DNA from: Burkholderia multivorans ATCC BAA-247
Lineage (GTDB): Bacteria > Pseudomonadota > Gammaproteobacteria > Burkholderiales > Burkholderiaceae
Assembly: GCF_000959525.1 (NCBI RefSeq)
Contig: NZ_CP009832.1
Location: 992,001-1,056,000 of the forward strand
Direction of reading: 5' to 3'
Length of the DNA: 64,000 nt
Below the pieces are notes generated by a model. The model was not told where the DNA came from. It saw only the letters and a program-made list of their open reading frames with translations, and did not search any database. The number at the start of each line of letters is the position of its first letter. Positions within the stretch are counted from its first letter, which is position 1. Below are positions 34,579 through 42,767 of the stretch, one piece after another. A program made the translations under genes and the position numbers.

Positions 34579-35295
34579 ATGTCCTACTCGAACAACAATC
34601 CCTTTGTCCGCGGTTACGATGGCCTGTCGGTCGAACGGCTGCTCGCCGTCTCCTATGACGACGACTGCCCGCTGACTTACCTGCCGCTGCATCCCTCGCA
34701 GTCGCATCTGCCGGACGGCCAGGTCGAACGGAGGGCCTGCATCTTCTCGGACGACTTCGTGCTGATCACCGAGGACCAGGCGGTTCCCGATGAACTGGAG
34801 GCGCAATGCCGCAGCCACGGGCTCGCCCGCAACGTGGTCTACGCCGTCATGGCCCAGGAAGAAGGCAAGCCGCTGCACGTCGGCGACACCTACTCCGACG
34901 AGGCGGCCCGGGAAGTCGTGCGGCGCCTACGCTATGAAACTGGCTTCTACAGCCGGTGCTGGGAGATCAGCAGCGGGCACCTCGACGCCGAAGCGCATCG
35001 CTTCCTCGCCGAGCTGGCGGACATCGCCACGCCGACGCTGTTCCTGTTCATCGCTTTCCGCATCCCGTACAGCCCGGCGATCGGCGTGAAGCTGATCGCC
35101 ACGCCCTGGACGGATGACAACCTGCGCGCGGTCGAAGGCATCACGGCCAAGCGGCTGATGCAGGAGCACCGCAAGAAGGGCATGCCGGAATCCCTCGTGC
35201 ACGTGCTGCACCTGGCCGCGCTCGCCGACGTGCGCATGCTGGTCTTCGATGCCGATGCGCAGGTGCTGGACGGACTGCCGATCTACGACGACTGA
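34579..35295 (+). CDS. Hypothetical ICE accessory protein
   Basis: A 238-residue soluble protein that I cannot assign to a named function. It begins MSYSNNNPFVRGYDGLSVERLL. The middle (85-150) includes a helix-rich segment, and the C-terminal 60 residues contain VHVLHLAALADVRMLVFDADAQVLDGLPIYDD, which resembles the end of short DUF proteins encoded in the same ICE class. A GCTGGGG/CCCCAGC hairpin (34521-34540) precedes it, and a strong terminator follows (35305-35334). Confidence 0.7.
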   Translation: MSYSNNNPFVRGYDGLSVERLLAVSYDDDCPLTYLPLHPSQSHLPDGQVERRACIFSDDFVLITEDQAVPDELEAQCRSHGLARNVVYAVMAQEEGKPLHVGDTYSDEAAREVVRRLRYETGFYSRCWEISSGHLDAEAHRFLAELADIATPTLFLFIAFRIPYSPAIGVKLIATPWTDDNLRAVEGITAKRLMQEHRKKGMPESLVHVLHLAALADVRMLVFDADAQVLDGLPIYDD

Positions 35296-35304
35296 CACCA
35301 CCTC

Positions 35305-35334
35305 ACGAGCCTCCACGCGGGGCTCGTTTTTTTT
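35305..35334 (+). terminator. Rho-independent terminator
   Basis: ACGAGCC and GGCTCGT arms with a nine-base loop, followed by T8. It begins ten bases after the stop codon of the gene at 34579-35295, so it is clearly its terminator. Confidence 0.88.
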
Positions 35335-35410
35335 GAGGAAGTCGGTGGCGGCGCAGTGCCGATTCCCTCGCGACGCTGGCCTGCGTCTGCCGCACGCTGA
35401 TCGCATGTTC

Positions 35411-35460
35411 GCTGGCGTTGCCGGCAAGCATGCCCAGGCAGTCGAGACCTTCGAGGCTGC
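35411..35460 (+). ncRNA. Structured RNA motif, copy 2 (radC-RNA-like leader)
   Basis: Helix 1 GCTGGC/GCCGGC (35411-35425), conserved linker AAGCATGCCCAG, helix 2 GCAGTC/GGCTGC (35438-35443 and 35455-35460) with one G-U pair and an 11-base loop GAGACCTTCGA. It lies 126 bp upstream of the gene at 35586. About 65 bases 5' of it also resemble the copy at 38098 (TGCCGATT, GCGTCTGNCGC, CATGTTC), so the full leader may be longer. Confidence 0.75.
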
Positions 35461-35585
35461 GGTGCGGTTCGCCGCGCTGGTTGTTTTTCCTTCCACGGGC
35501 GCATGCGCGTCCATCCACCTCACCCCCAAGGGACATGCCTCCCTTGCGGGCGGGAGTTCCTTGGATTGCCACAAGGAGCTTTTCC

Positions 35586-36383
35586 ATGGATACCCAAGCC
35601 ATCCGCGCACAGATGCCGACGCTGGTTCGCGGCCACGTGCCTTCCAACGTCCGCAGCTTCAAGTTCAACATCTTCGACGGCCAGCCCAAGGTTTCGACGC
35701 TGGGCGTCCACATCGATCCCAAGCCCTTCGAGGGCAAGGTCATCGCCACCACCGACGAGGCCATCGTCGTCAAGACGGGCCGGGCCGAGTTCGCGGTGCT
35801 CGACAAGGCGCTCGTCACCGACGTGCCCGACGAAGGCGCCAAGGTGCAGGTCGAACCGTATGCGCGGCGCCGCTTCGACGGCCTGCGCGCGGACACGCCC
35901 GAGGAAAGCACCGAGTTCACTGCTGGCGGCCAAGCCTACACGGTGAAGCGGTTCATCCTGGGCTCGGCGCCGGCCAAGCTGCCGATCGCGGAGCCGCAGT
36001 GCCCCGAGTTGCAGGAGCTGATCCACCAACTGGAGCAGTTGCCCGCGCCCGATGGCTTCCGCCGCATCACGCACCTGCTGGTGGATGCCGGCGCGCGAGA
36101 CTTCACCGTGGTCGATCCGAGCCCCAGCGACATCATCGCCACGCCGCCGGCCATCGGCTTCACGGTCGCCTCGGCGAAGTTCCAAGGGCACGTCACCGTG
36201 CTCTACGAGCGCGGCCTCGATCTCTACGCGGTGGAACTGCGCCGCGACGGCGAACTGGTCGAGCGGGTCGATGAAGTGTTCTTCGACACCCTGGGCCAGA
36301 CGCTGGAGCGGCTGATCGACGACGGCACCTGGCGCCTCATCCGCGTGCAGCGCCTGTCGGGCCGCAAGCCTGTCTCGCACTGA
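35586..36383 (+). CDS. Hypothetical ICE accessory protein
   Basis: A 265-residue soluble protein of unknown function. The first 110 residues are beta-rich (SFKFNIFDGQPKVSTLGVHID, EGKVIATTDEAIVVKTGRAEFAVLD), suggesting small barrel-like domains. Residues 130-265 form a second alpha/beta part with SAKFQGHVTVLYERGLDLYAVEL. I see no enzyme motif. A CAAGGGA/TCCCTTG hairpin (35527-35546) sits 40 bases before the ATG, and a structured RNA copy precedes that. Confidence 0.72.
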   Translation: MDTQAIRAQMPTLVRGHVPSNVRSFKFNIFDGQPKVSTLGVHIDPKPFEGKVIATTDEAIVVKTGRAEFAVLDKALVTDVPDEGAKVQVEPYARRRFDGLRADTPEESTEFTAGGQAYTVKRFILGSAPAKLPIAEPQCPELQELIHQLEQLPAPDGFRRITHLLVDAGARDFTVVDPSPSDIIATPPAIGFTVASAKFQGHVTVLYERGLDLYAVELRRDGELVERVDEVFFDTLGQTLERLIDDGTWRLIRVQRLSGRKPVSH

Positions 36384-36402
36384 CCTCTCTGCGTCCCTAT
36401 GC

Positions 36403-36429
36403 GGCTTCCCGTCCTCACGGCGGGAAGCC
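36403..36429 (+). terminator. Intergenic hairpin upstream of the DUF3085 gene
   Basis: Nine-bp perfect arms GGCTTCCCG (36403-36411) and CGGGAAGCC (36421-36429) followed by the T-rich TTCTTCTT. It lies 20 bases after one gene and 31 before the next, so it can serve as terminator or as leader hairpin. Confidence 0.7.
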
Positions 36430-36459
36430 TTCTTCTTGCATCCGTTGGAGACCACTTCC

Positions 36460-36954
36460 ATGACTGTTCGATTCAAGGGCGCCGATCTGCGGCCCGTGCT
36501 GGCCGAAGCGCTGGCCAACCAGTGCCGCGTCATCCTGGTCAAGGACCAGGGCGTCTATTTCATGGCCGAGCGCGGCGAGCGTCGGCCCGATGGGCGACGC
36601 AAGACCATCGCCTACGCCGTTGACTGCGACCCGGACGCCGATCCGTTCGACAACTGGTGGGAACTGGCGCGCGCCGAGTTCGGCGGCGACGACTTCGGCG
36701 AGTTCTTCGATCTGCAAGAACCTGTGTTCGCCCGCATCCAGCACAGCGAGGACGACCTCGAAGTGTCGGCCACGCGACGCACCTGTCGTTGCAGCCCGTG
36801 CTCGCGTCACTCGCCGGCCACTGACCCTCCTGCCTCCCAGCCCCCCGCATGGGGGTTTCTCTTTTTTCAGGACGACCAGCGTCAGGACTCCATATTTTCA
36901 ATTCCAGGCCCGCTCCGTTATCTGAACAGGCGACGCGGTATCCACCACAGGTAG
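36460..36954 (+). CDS. DUF3085 protein with probable 3' frameshift
   Basis: Residues 1-104 match the DUF3085 family (MTVRFKGADLRPVLAEAL, DPFDNWWELARAEFGGDDFGEFFD). After EVSA the frame reads a Cys/Pro-rich tail with no family character and runs through a terminator-like hairpin to 36954, into the opposite symporter gene. One base out of frame the same DNA encodes ATHLSLQPVLASLAGH and stops at 36822-36824, a natural-looking end. A single lost base near 36773 explains it. The core domain is intact, so the protein may still work; a sequencing error is also possible. Confidence 0.75.
   Translation: MTVRFKGADLRPVLAEALANQCRVILVKDQGVYFMAERGERRPDGRRKTIAYAVDCDPDADPFDNWWELARAEFGGDDFGEFFDLQEPVFARIQHSEDDLEVSATRRTCRCSPCSRHSPATDPPASQPPAWGFLFFQDDQRQDSIFSIPGPLRYLNRRRGIHHR
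36842..36867 (+). terminator. Terminator after the DUF3085 gene
   Basis: CCCCC (36842-36846), loop GCAT, GGGGG (36851-36855), then a T-rich run TTTCTCTTTTTT. It is placed 18 bases after the inferred original stop at 36822-36824, and inside the frameshifted reading frame. This supports the out-of-frame stop as the ancestral end. Confidence 0.75.
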
Positions 36955-37868
36955 AACACCATGCCGAAAAGCTCGACCAGCGACTGCACCACGATCACCA
37001 CAGCGGCGATTTCCCACCCGGCGGGCAGCGACAAGGCGAAGGGCAACACCACGAAGGAATTGCGCGTGCCCAGGCTGAAGGCGAGCGTTCGTCCTTGATC
37101 GGTCGGCAGCGCCATCAGCCAGGCCAGCCCTTTGGCAATCAGCGCAGCGGCCCCCAGAAAGACTAGGAACAGCGGAACGATCGAAGGGAACAGTCCCACG
37201 GCTCCCCAGACCGCATTGACTTGCGCACCGGCGATCATGAAGACGACGAGCCCCAACATCGGCACCGGCCACCATGCCAGACGCTCGCGCACGGCCGCGC
37301 GCTCCGCTCGGGCTTCGATCCAGCGTTCCGACAAGGCAGCGGCGACCAGCGGGATGATGACGACCAGCAATGCAGGCCACACGTCGCCAAAGCTCAGGGC
37401 CGATGACAGATCGGCCCCGAGCATGAGCCACAGGTAGGTCGGCAATAGCAGCAACTGCAACAGCAGGTTGATCGGGGTGACGGCGATGGCGCGGGGCACA
37501 TTGCCGCCGCCCAATTGGCTGAACGTGATGAACCAGTCCGTGCAGGGCACCAGCAGGACCAGCAGCACGCCCAATCGCACGGCCGGATCAGCGGGCAGCC
37601 ATTGCACCAAGCCCCAAGTCAGCGCCGGCACGACGATGAAGTTTCCGATCAGTACCGAGGCAACGAACCGATGATCGCGGAACGCTTCGCGCAAATGCAG
37701 CAGAGGCACTTGCACAAAGGTCGCGTAGAGCAGCAGCACCAGGGCCGGCCACAGCAGGGCCTCGAAAGTGGGGTTGACGCCGGGCCACGCGCTGCCGACC
37801 AGCAAGCCGGCAATGATGGCCGCCAGATAGACCCATACTTGGCGGCGTTCGAGAGTAAGACGATCCAA
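36918..37868 (-). CDS. ACR3/bile-acid:sodium-symporter-like transporter (arsenic-resistance type)
   Basis: A 316-residue membrane protein with nine or ten helices of the BART superfamily. VPCTDWFITFSQLGGGN near residue 110 aligns with the ACR3 APCT motif, so arsenite or another oxyanion is a plausible substrate; a bile-acid-type sodium symporter cannot be excluded. The start is TTG with only a weak GGGG upstream. It is the only minus-strand gene among plus-strand ICE genes, and its 3' end overlaps the frameshifted DUF3085 frame, so it looks like a separate insertion. It is unlinked to the ars operon 3.6 kb away. Confidence 0.82.
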   Translation of the reverse strand: MDRLTLERRQVWVYLAAIIAGLLVGSAWPGVNPTFEALLWPALVLLLYATFVQVPLLHLREAFRDHRFVASVLIGNFIVVPALTWGLVQWLPADPAVRLGVLLVLLVPCTDWFITFSQLGGGNVPRAIAVTPINLLLQLLLLPTYLWLMLGADLSSALSFGDVWPALLVVIIPLVAAALSERWIEARAERAAVRERLAWWPVPMLGLVVFMIAGAQVNAVWGAVGLFPSIVPLFLVFLGAAALIAKGLAWLMALPTDQGRTLAFSLGTRNSFVVLPFALSLPAGWEIAAVVIVVQSLVELFGMVFYLWWIPRRLFR

Positions 37869-38030
37869 GAAAACACTACCCCAATCAGTTCGTTCGAGTC
37901 GGCACGTGCGGACGCGCCAGACAGGGATTTAGCAAAAGTAAGGCCAAGAGTTTTCTAGCCTTGCATGTACGAGGGTAGCTCACAAAGGGCATGGGTCAGT
38001 CCAACGGTAGTGCGCCGACCACCCAATGCG

Positions 38031-38046
38031 GGCACCGGCCGGTGCC
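38031..38046. repeat. Perfect 16-bp palindrome upstream of RNA motif copy 3
   Basis: GGCACCGG followed by CCGGTGCC, a perfect palindrome in the 456-bp gap between the symporter and the DUF3577 gene. The flank TGCCGATT is shared with the region before RNA copy 2. It may be a DNA-binding site or the 5' helix of the leader RNA. The rest of the gap 37869-38030 has nothing recognisable. Confidence 0.5.
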
Positions 38047-38097
38047 GATTGCCGCTCGCGCGGGCGCGCGTCTGACGCCACGCTGCCGCCATGTTCC

Positions 38098-38147
38098 GCT
38101 GACACCCGTCAGCAGCATGCCCAGGCAGTCTCGATCTTCAAGACTGC
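38098..38147 (+). ncRNA. Structured RNA motif, copy 3 (radC-RNA-like leader)
   Basis: Helix 1 GCTGAC/GTCAGC (38098-38113), linker AGCATGCCCAG, helix 2 GCAGTC/GACTGC (38125-38130 and 38142-38147) with loop TCGATCTTCAA. All pairs are Watson-Crick. Compared with copies 4 and 5 both helix-2 strands have changed together. It lies 178 bp upstream of the DUF3577 gene. Confidence 0.8.
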
Positions 38148-38324
38148 GACGCGGTTCCGACTGCGTTGATCAACCAGTTCGCTCCGGCATCCCAGCACGA
38201 ACGGCCATCGGTTCTCCCGATGGTGATGCCACCCAAGCTGTTCCTTCAACCCACGCGGGGGTTCCACACCTTCCCCGCCTTGGGTCGGGTGTGTCTCCGC
38301 CTCTTTGTTCTTAGGAGATTCACC

Positions 38325-38879
38325 ATGACCACTTCCACCGAAAAGTCCTTCTTCGACCTGCACATCACCGGCCTCGGGTATCTCAATCGCATCCGCGAAG
38401 TGAAGCCCAAGAAAGGCGATGCGTTCCTGGCCTGCGACATCGCGGCGCTCAACGGCCCCAGCGATGACGTTGCCTACGTGCGTTTCGACACGCGCGTCTC
38501 GGGCTCCGAAGCGCAGCACCTGGTGCGCCGCTGCATCCAAGCGGTCGATGCCGAGAAGAAGGTGATGATCGGCTTCCGCCTGGGCGACCTGTGGGCCGAC
38601 ACCTTTACCTACTCAAAGGGCAAGCGTGCCGGCGAGCAGGGGGTGAGCCTCAAGGCCCGCCTGCTGTTCGTCAGTTGGATCAAGGTCGATGGCAAGCTCG
38701 TCTACAAGGCCGAGCCCAAGCCGACCGATGCCGACGATCGCGACGTGCGCAACACGGATGTCCCCGCGACTTCCGCCGAGCCGCAAGCCGCCGCGCCCGA
38801 GCCTTCCAGGCCCGCCGCCGAAGCTGCCGATGAAGCCGCTGCCGATGCCCCCGCATTGGAAGTTGCCGAGTCGTTCTGA
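38325..38879 (+). CDS. DUF3577 protein, STY4534 family
   Basis: A 184-residue protein of the STY4534/DUF3577 ICE family. The conserved part is residues 8-125 (FFDLHITGLGYLNRIREVKPKKG, FLACDIAALNG, YVRFDTRVSGSEAQHLVRRC, KARLLFVSWIKVDG), a single-strand-binding-like beta-rich domain in my reading. The tail (130-184) is low-complexity Ala/Glu/Pro. A replication-associated role is suggested by the family name only. AGGAGAT stands upstream of the ATG. Confidence 0.85.
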   Translation: MTTSTEKSFFDLHITGLGYLNRIREVKPKKGDAFLACDIAALNGPSDDVAYVRFDTRVSGSEAQHLVRRCIQAVDAEKKVMIGFRLGDLWADTFTYSKGKRAGEQGVSLKARLLFVSWIKVDGKLVYKAEPKPTDADDRDVRNTDVPATSAEPQAAAPEPSRPAAEAADEAAADAPALEVAESF

Positions 38880-38884
38880 TCCGC

Positions 38885-38907
38885 AAGGCCCCGTCCCCTG
38901 GGGCCTT
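38885..38907 (+). terminator. Hairpin after the DUF3577 gene
   Basis: Eight-bp perfect arms AAGGCCCC and GGGGCCTT with a seven-base loop, five bases after the stop codon, followed by GTCTTCTTCCC. Probable terminator with an imperfect T-run. Confidence 0.75.
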
Positions 38908-38990
38908 GTCTTCTTCCCACTCGCGTGCGCATGCGACCGTCGCCATGACGGCCGTGTGCGTGATCGCGGCTTCGTCCGCAGGAGTTCTTC

Positions 38991-39620
38991 ATGATCACCA
39001 TTCCCGGCCAATTGGCCATCAAGACCATCCACGGCCGCAACGGCGACTTCAACGTCGGCCGCCTCGCGACCTCCATCGGCGAGTTCGTCGTGAAGAACGC
39101 CGAACTCGACCAGTACGCCGAAGGCAAGTACGAGGGCGATTTCGCCATCGCGGAAATCCGCCCGTCCACGTACACCGCCAACGGTCGCATGGTCATCGAG
39201 ATCCGCGCCTTGCTGGGCGGCATGACCTTGTCGGCCATCGACGCCCTGAGCCGTGACGACGCCAGCCGGCTGAGTCCGCAGGAAGTCGATCCGATCGACG
39301 AGGAAGCGCAGACCGCCACGCCGACGCCGACCACCGCCCCCAAGGCGGCCGGCCGGAAGAAGGCACGCAGTTCGCGCGACCCGCTGGTCGATACCACGCC
39401 GTTCGGCAGCGAACCGGCTGTTGCGTCTGCCGATGCTTCGGCCCATGCGGACGACGACGGCGACGCGGCCCTGTTCGGCGCGCTCTGGCCGCTGGGCGAT
39501 GTCGTCAAGCTCGATGCCACCGTGGATCGGCGTGTGCTGCGTCAGCAGCGCGACCGCCTCGGTGATCTCGGCTACGAGTTTGCTCCGCTGTCCCAGGACT
39601 GGCACCTCGCCAGGGTCTGA
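38991..39620 (+). CDS. DUF3275 protein
   Basis: A 209-residue DUF3275 ICE protein. The N-terminal conserved domain is residues 1-85 (IPGQLAIKTIHGRNGDFNVGRL, EFVVKNAELDQYAEGKYEGDFAI), beta-rich. A long Thr/Ala/Pro and acidic linker covers 90-160, and a short conserved C-terminal segment follows (FGALWPLGDVVKLDATVDRRVLRQQRDRLGDLGYEF). Function unknown; it is normally beside the DUF3577 and DUF932 genes as here. AGGAG lies six bases before the ATG. Confidence 0.85.
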   Translation: MITIPGQLAIKTIHGRNGDFNVGRLATSIGEFVVKNAELDQYAEGKYEGDFAIAEIRPSTYTANGRMVIEIRALLGGMTLSAIDALSRDDASRLSPQEVDPIDEEAQTATPTPTTAPKAAGRKKARSSRDPLVDTTPFGSEPAVASADASAHADDDGDAALFGALWPLGDVVKLDATVDRRVLRQQRDRLGDLGYEFAPLSQDWHLARV

Positions 39621-39654
39621 TTCCCACCGCCGCCTTGCGCGGCATTCCACCACC

Positions 39655-39675
39655 CACCGGGGTTCCTCCCCGGTG
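39655..39675 (+). terminator. Intergenic hairpin upstream of the DUF932 gene
   Basis: Perfect 8-bp arms CACCGGGG and CCCCGGTG with loop TTCCT, 34 bases after the DUF3275 stop. T5 occurs 20 bases further on, and AAGGAG and the next ATG follow. Serves as terminator, leader hairpin or both. Confidence 0.7.
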
Positions 39676-39713
39676 GGGCGGGGCTCCGGTCTCTTTTTCC
39701 CAAGGAGATCGTC

Positions 39714-40541
39714 ATGCAACTTGCATCCCGCTTCGCTTATCGCTCGCCAGTGCTGCGCTCAAGTCACCCGCTGTCGGATGAGCAGATTCGCATCGTGGCC
39801 CCTTCCATCTTTGCGGACACCCCGCACGAAAGCCGCTCCGAACGGTACAGCTACATCCCCACGGCGGCTGTGCTGACCGAACTGCGCAAGGAAGGTTTCC
39901 AGCCGTTCATGGTGTGCCAGACCCGCGTGCGACACGAGGATCGCCGCGACTACACCAAGCACATGCTGCGCCTTCGCCACGCCAGTCAGATCAACGGCGC
40001 CGAGGCGAACGAGATCATCCTGCTCAATTCGCACGACGGCACCAGCAGCTACCAGATGCTGGCGGGCATGTTCCGCTTCGTCTGCCAGAACGGGCTGGTG
40101 TGCGGCGACACGTTCGCCGACGTGCGCGTGCCTCACAAGGGCAACGTCACCGATCACGTGATCGAAGGCGCCTACGAGGTGCTGCACGGCTTCGAGAGGG
40201 TGCAGGACTCGCGCGACGCCATGCGTGTCATCACGCTCGACGACGGCGAGGCCGAAGTCTTCGCCAGATCGGCGCTGACCCTCAAGTACGACGATTCGGG
40301 CAAGGCATTGCCCATCACGGAGACCCAGATCCTGCGGCCCCGTCGCTTCGACGACAACTGCGCCGATCTGTGGTCGGTCTTCAACCGAATCCAGGAGAAC
40401 CTGGTCAAAGGCGGCCTGGCCGGCCGCGCCGCCAACGGGCGCCAGCAGCGCACGCGCCCCGTTCAGGGCATCGACCAGAACGTCCGGCTCAACCGGGCGC
40501 TATGGCTGCTCGCGGATGGCTTGCGCCAGCTCAAAGCCTGA
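39714..40541 (+). CDS. DUF932 (DUF945) plasmid/ICE protein
   Basis: A 275-residue DUF932-family protein, common on plasmids, phages and ICEs. Recognised by YIPTAAVLTELRKEGFQPF, HMLRLRHASQ, NEIILLNSHDGTSSYQMLAGMFRFVCQNGLV and VSVFNRIQENLVKGG-like sequence near the end (WSVFNRIQENLVKGG). The molecular role is not known; it has been discussed as anti-restriction or host-modulating. The two cysteines are not in a metal-site arrangement. AAGGAG stands nine bases before the ATG. Confidence 0.87.
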   Translation: MQLASRFAYRSPVLRSSHPLSDEQIRIVAPSIFADTPHESRSERYSYIPTAAVLTELRKEGFQPFMVCQTRVRHEDRRDYTKHMLRLRHASQINGAEANEIILLNSHDGTSSYQMLAGMFRFVCQNGLVCGDTFADVRVPHKGNVTDHVIEGAYEVLHGFERVQDSRDAMRVITLDDGEAEVFARSALTLKYDDSGKALPITETQILRPRRFDDNCADLWSVFNRIQENLVKGGLAGRAANGRQQRTRPVQGIDQNVRLNRALWLLADGLRQLKA

Positions 40542-40546
40542 CCCAC

Positions 40547-40583
40547 AAGCGGATCGTGTCCATGCGGCATGGTCCGCTTTTTT
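40547..40583 (+). terminator. Terminator after the DUF932 gene
   Basis: AAGCGGA (40547-40553) and TCCGCTT (40573-40579) with an inner CATG/CATG element and a T-run to 40583, six bases after the stop codon. Confidence 0.82.
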
Positions 40584-40679
40584 CTTTGGTGGGTGAGTCT
40601 CAGGCAAATAGGGGTGCGCTGCGCGGCGGATTTTCGCTGCCGTAAACCACCCGCCTGGGCGCAGGCTACGCTCATGTCC

Positions 40680-40728
40680 GTCGGCGCTGCCGACAACATG
40701 CCCAGGTAGCCCAGACCTTCAAGGCTAC
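40680..40728 (+). ncRNA. Structured RNA motif, copy 4 (radC-RNA-like leader)
   Basis: Helix 1 GTCGGC/GCCGAC (40680-40694), linker AACATGCCCAG, helix 2 GTAGCC/GGCTAC (40706-40711 and 40723-40728) with loop CAGACCTTCAA. All pairs are Watson-Crick, and helix 2 has compensatory changes against copies 2 and 3. It lies 122 bp upstream of the gene at 40851 in a 309-bp gap. Confidence 0.8.
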
Positions 40729-40850
40729 GGTGCGTTGCGACGCACGGTCTGATTCTTCGCCACGACGCTCACCGCGTTTTCTTCCATCCCCCTGGGGCAG
40801 TGACTGCCCTCGCGGGTGGTGCTGTCTCCGCTCACTTCGAGGACATCACC

Positions 40851-41507
40851 ATGCCTGCACCTTCTTCCCCCAAGACGCTCTATCGCATCGACGAATGCCC
40901 CGACCTGATGGCCGATGGCGTCGTCGGTGACGAGAACGGCAACCTGGTCTTCATCTCCCTCTGGGCGCGCGACACCGCCGTCCAGGAATTCCTGGCTCGC
41001 CTCACCCTGGGCCGGGACGAACAGGGACTGGATCAGTTCCACGTCATCACCGAGCAGGGCGCGAGCATCCCGGTATTCGTCGGCAACGTCGAGAACCTGG
41101 AGAAGCGCAGCGCACGCGCCTACCGGCGCACGCTGTTCGGCTCGCTGACCAACATCTGGCTGTTCGACCGGCGCTGCGTCAAGCCCGACAAGGCCAACGC
41201 CAGCGCGCTGGCGCTCCTGCCTCGCGATTCCACGCACCGGCTCGACCGGCTGTGGAAGCTGGTGCGGGACACCTGCCCGCTGCCGCTTCTCGATCCATGG
41301 CGCGAACCCGTGCTGGAACTGCTGCAGGCGAAGTCGATGCTGACGCGCCTGCCGTTCGCCCTCGGGGCTCTGGAAGGCCATCGGCTCGCCATCGACGTGC
41401 CGACGCTGACCCAGGTGCTGGGCGGCCTGATCCGCAGCGGCGCGCTCGTCGCCGGCACGCCCGCCAGCCGCATCCCCTCGGCACAACCGCTCGAAGCGGT
41501 GGCTTGA
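40851..41507 (+). CDS. Hypothetical ICE accessory protein
   Basis: A 218-residue soluble protein of unknown function. Conserved-looking segments are LYRIDECPDLMADGVVGDENGNLVFISLWARD at the start and RLDRLWKLVRDTCPLPLLDPWRE in the middle. Homologues occur at this place in related ICEs between the DUF932 and methyltransferase genes. A GGGCAGT/ACTGCCC hairpin (40795-40809) lies 40 bases before the ATG. Confidence 0.72.
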   Translation: MPAPSSPKTLYRIDECPDLMADGVVGDENGNLVFISLWARDTAVQEFLARLTLGRDEQGLDQFHVITEQGASIPVFVGNVENLEKRSARAYRRTLFGSLTNIWLFDRRCVKPDKANASALALLPRDSTHRLDRLWKLVRDTCPLPLLDPWREPVLELLQAKSMLTRLPFALGALEGHRLAIDVPTLTQVLGGLIRSGALVAGTPASRIPSAQPLEAVA

Positions 41508-41518
41508 GGCTCCTTCAC

Positions 41519-41542
41519 CGGACATGCACGCGCGCATGTCCG
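41519..41542 (+). terminator. Intergenic hairpin upstream of the methyltransferase gene
   Basis: CGGACATGC (41519-41527) and GCATGTCCG (41534-41542), perfect 9-bp arms. There is no T-run, so a leader hairpin is more likely than a terminator. The GGACATG arm sequence recurs in the hairpins at 33977 and 35527. Confidence 0.65.
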
Positions 41543-41574
41543 CATCCCTTCATCTTCAATGCCAGGAGATTCCC

Positions 41575-42693
41575 ATGGCCCTCATGTTCCCGCGGCTCGC
41601 CCGCAACTTCGTCAAGAACGGGTACTTCCCCACGGATGAACCCACGCTCGAAAGAGCACTCGCAGCGCTGGCGCCCGCCGAATCCTCGAACGGGCCGCTG
41701 TGCATCATCGATCCCTGCGCCGGCGAAGGCGTGGCGATCGCCGAAGCCGCGCACGCCCTCGGGCGCGAGCAGGTCCAGGCCTTTGCCGTCGAGTACGAGG
41801 CCGAGCGTGCACGCCATGCCCGGCAACTGGTCGATCGCTGCATCCACGGCGACCTGATGGACACGCTGATCAGCCGGCAGAGCTTCGGCCTGCTGTGGCT
41901 CAACCCGCCGTATGGCGACCTGACCAAGGACGCCAACGGCAACGTCGGCTACCAGGGCCAGGGCCGCGCCAGGCTGGAAAAGCTGTTCTACCAGAAGGCG
42001 CTGCCGCTGCTGCAATACAGCGGCGTGCTGATCTACATCGTGCCGCACTACGTGCTCGATGCCGAGCTGGTCGGATGGCTGACCCGGCACTTCGCCGATC
42101 TGCGCATCTACCGCGCGGTGGAAGCACAGTTCAAGCAGGTGGTGATCTTTGGCCGCCGTGTTCGTCAGCGCGACCAGGCATCGGATTCGGTCAAAGCCAT
42201 GCGCGCGCTGCTGTTGCAGATCGGGCAAGGCGACGCCGAAGCGGAGGAACTGCCAGTCGAATGGCCGTTCCTGCCTTACACGGTGCCTGCCAGCCCGGCC
42301 GAGCCGGAGCACTTCTACCGCGTGACGATGGAACCCGAGCAGTTCGCCGAGGAAGTCGGCCGGCTGCAAGGGCTCTGGCCGACGCTCGATACGCACCTGG
42401 GCGCCGCGCAGCAATCGCTGCGGCCTCCGGCGCGGGCCTTGTCGCACTGGCATCTTGCCTTGGCGCTTGCTGCTGGCGCGATCTCCGGCGTGGTGAAGTC
42501 CAAGACGGGCCGCGTGCTCGTCGTCAAGGGCGACACCCACAAGGAGAAGACGCTGCAGACGGAATACACCGAACGCGACGACGGCTCCGTGGCCGAGACG
42601 CGCATCCTGACCGACAAGTTTGTGCCGGTCATCCGTGCCTGGGACATGACCCCAGGCTCGCCGACCTGCGGCGAGGTGTTGACCATCCGCTGA
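41575..42693 (+). CDS. DUF6094-type class I SAM-dependent (adenine) methyltransferase-like protein
   Basis: A 372-residue protein. The AdoMet-binding motif DPCAGEGVAIAEA (about residue 43) and the catalytic motif NPPYGDLTKD (about 110) are those of N6-adenine or amino-methyltransferases of the gamma/beta type. Residues 125-200 hold the rest of the Rossmann domain (YIVPHYVLDAELVGWLTRHF); the C-terminal 150 residues are of unknown fold and may recognise a target. No cognate restriction gene is near, so it is a solitary modification enzyme. AGGAG lies six bases before the ATG. Confidence 0.82.
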   Translation: MALMFPRLARNFVKNGYFPTDEPTLERALAALAPAESSNGPLCIIDPCAGEGVAIAEAAHALGREQVQAFAVEYEAERARHARQLVDRCIHGDLMDTLISRQSFGLLWLNPPYGDLTKDANGNVGYQGQGRARLEKLFYQKALPLLQYSGVLIYIVPHYVLDAELVGWLTRHFADLRIYRAVEAQFKQVVIFGRRVRQRDQASDSVKAMRALLLQIGQGDAEAEELPVEWPFLPYTVPASPAEPEHFYRVTMEPEQFAEEVGRLQGLWPTLDTHLGAAQQSLRPPARALSHWHLALALAAGAISGVVKSKTGRVLVVKGDTHKEKTLQTEYTERDDGSVAETRILTDKFVPVIRAWDMTPGSPTCGEVLTIR

Positions 42694-42767
42694 TCGCTGT
42701 TCCCTGACGGTTCGCCGTCGATCTGTTCTTCCACTGCGGCTTCGCGCCGTTCTTCTCTTCCCACCCC

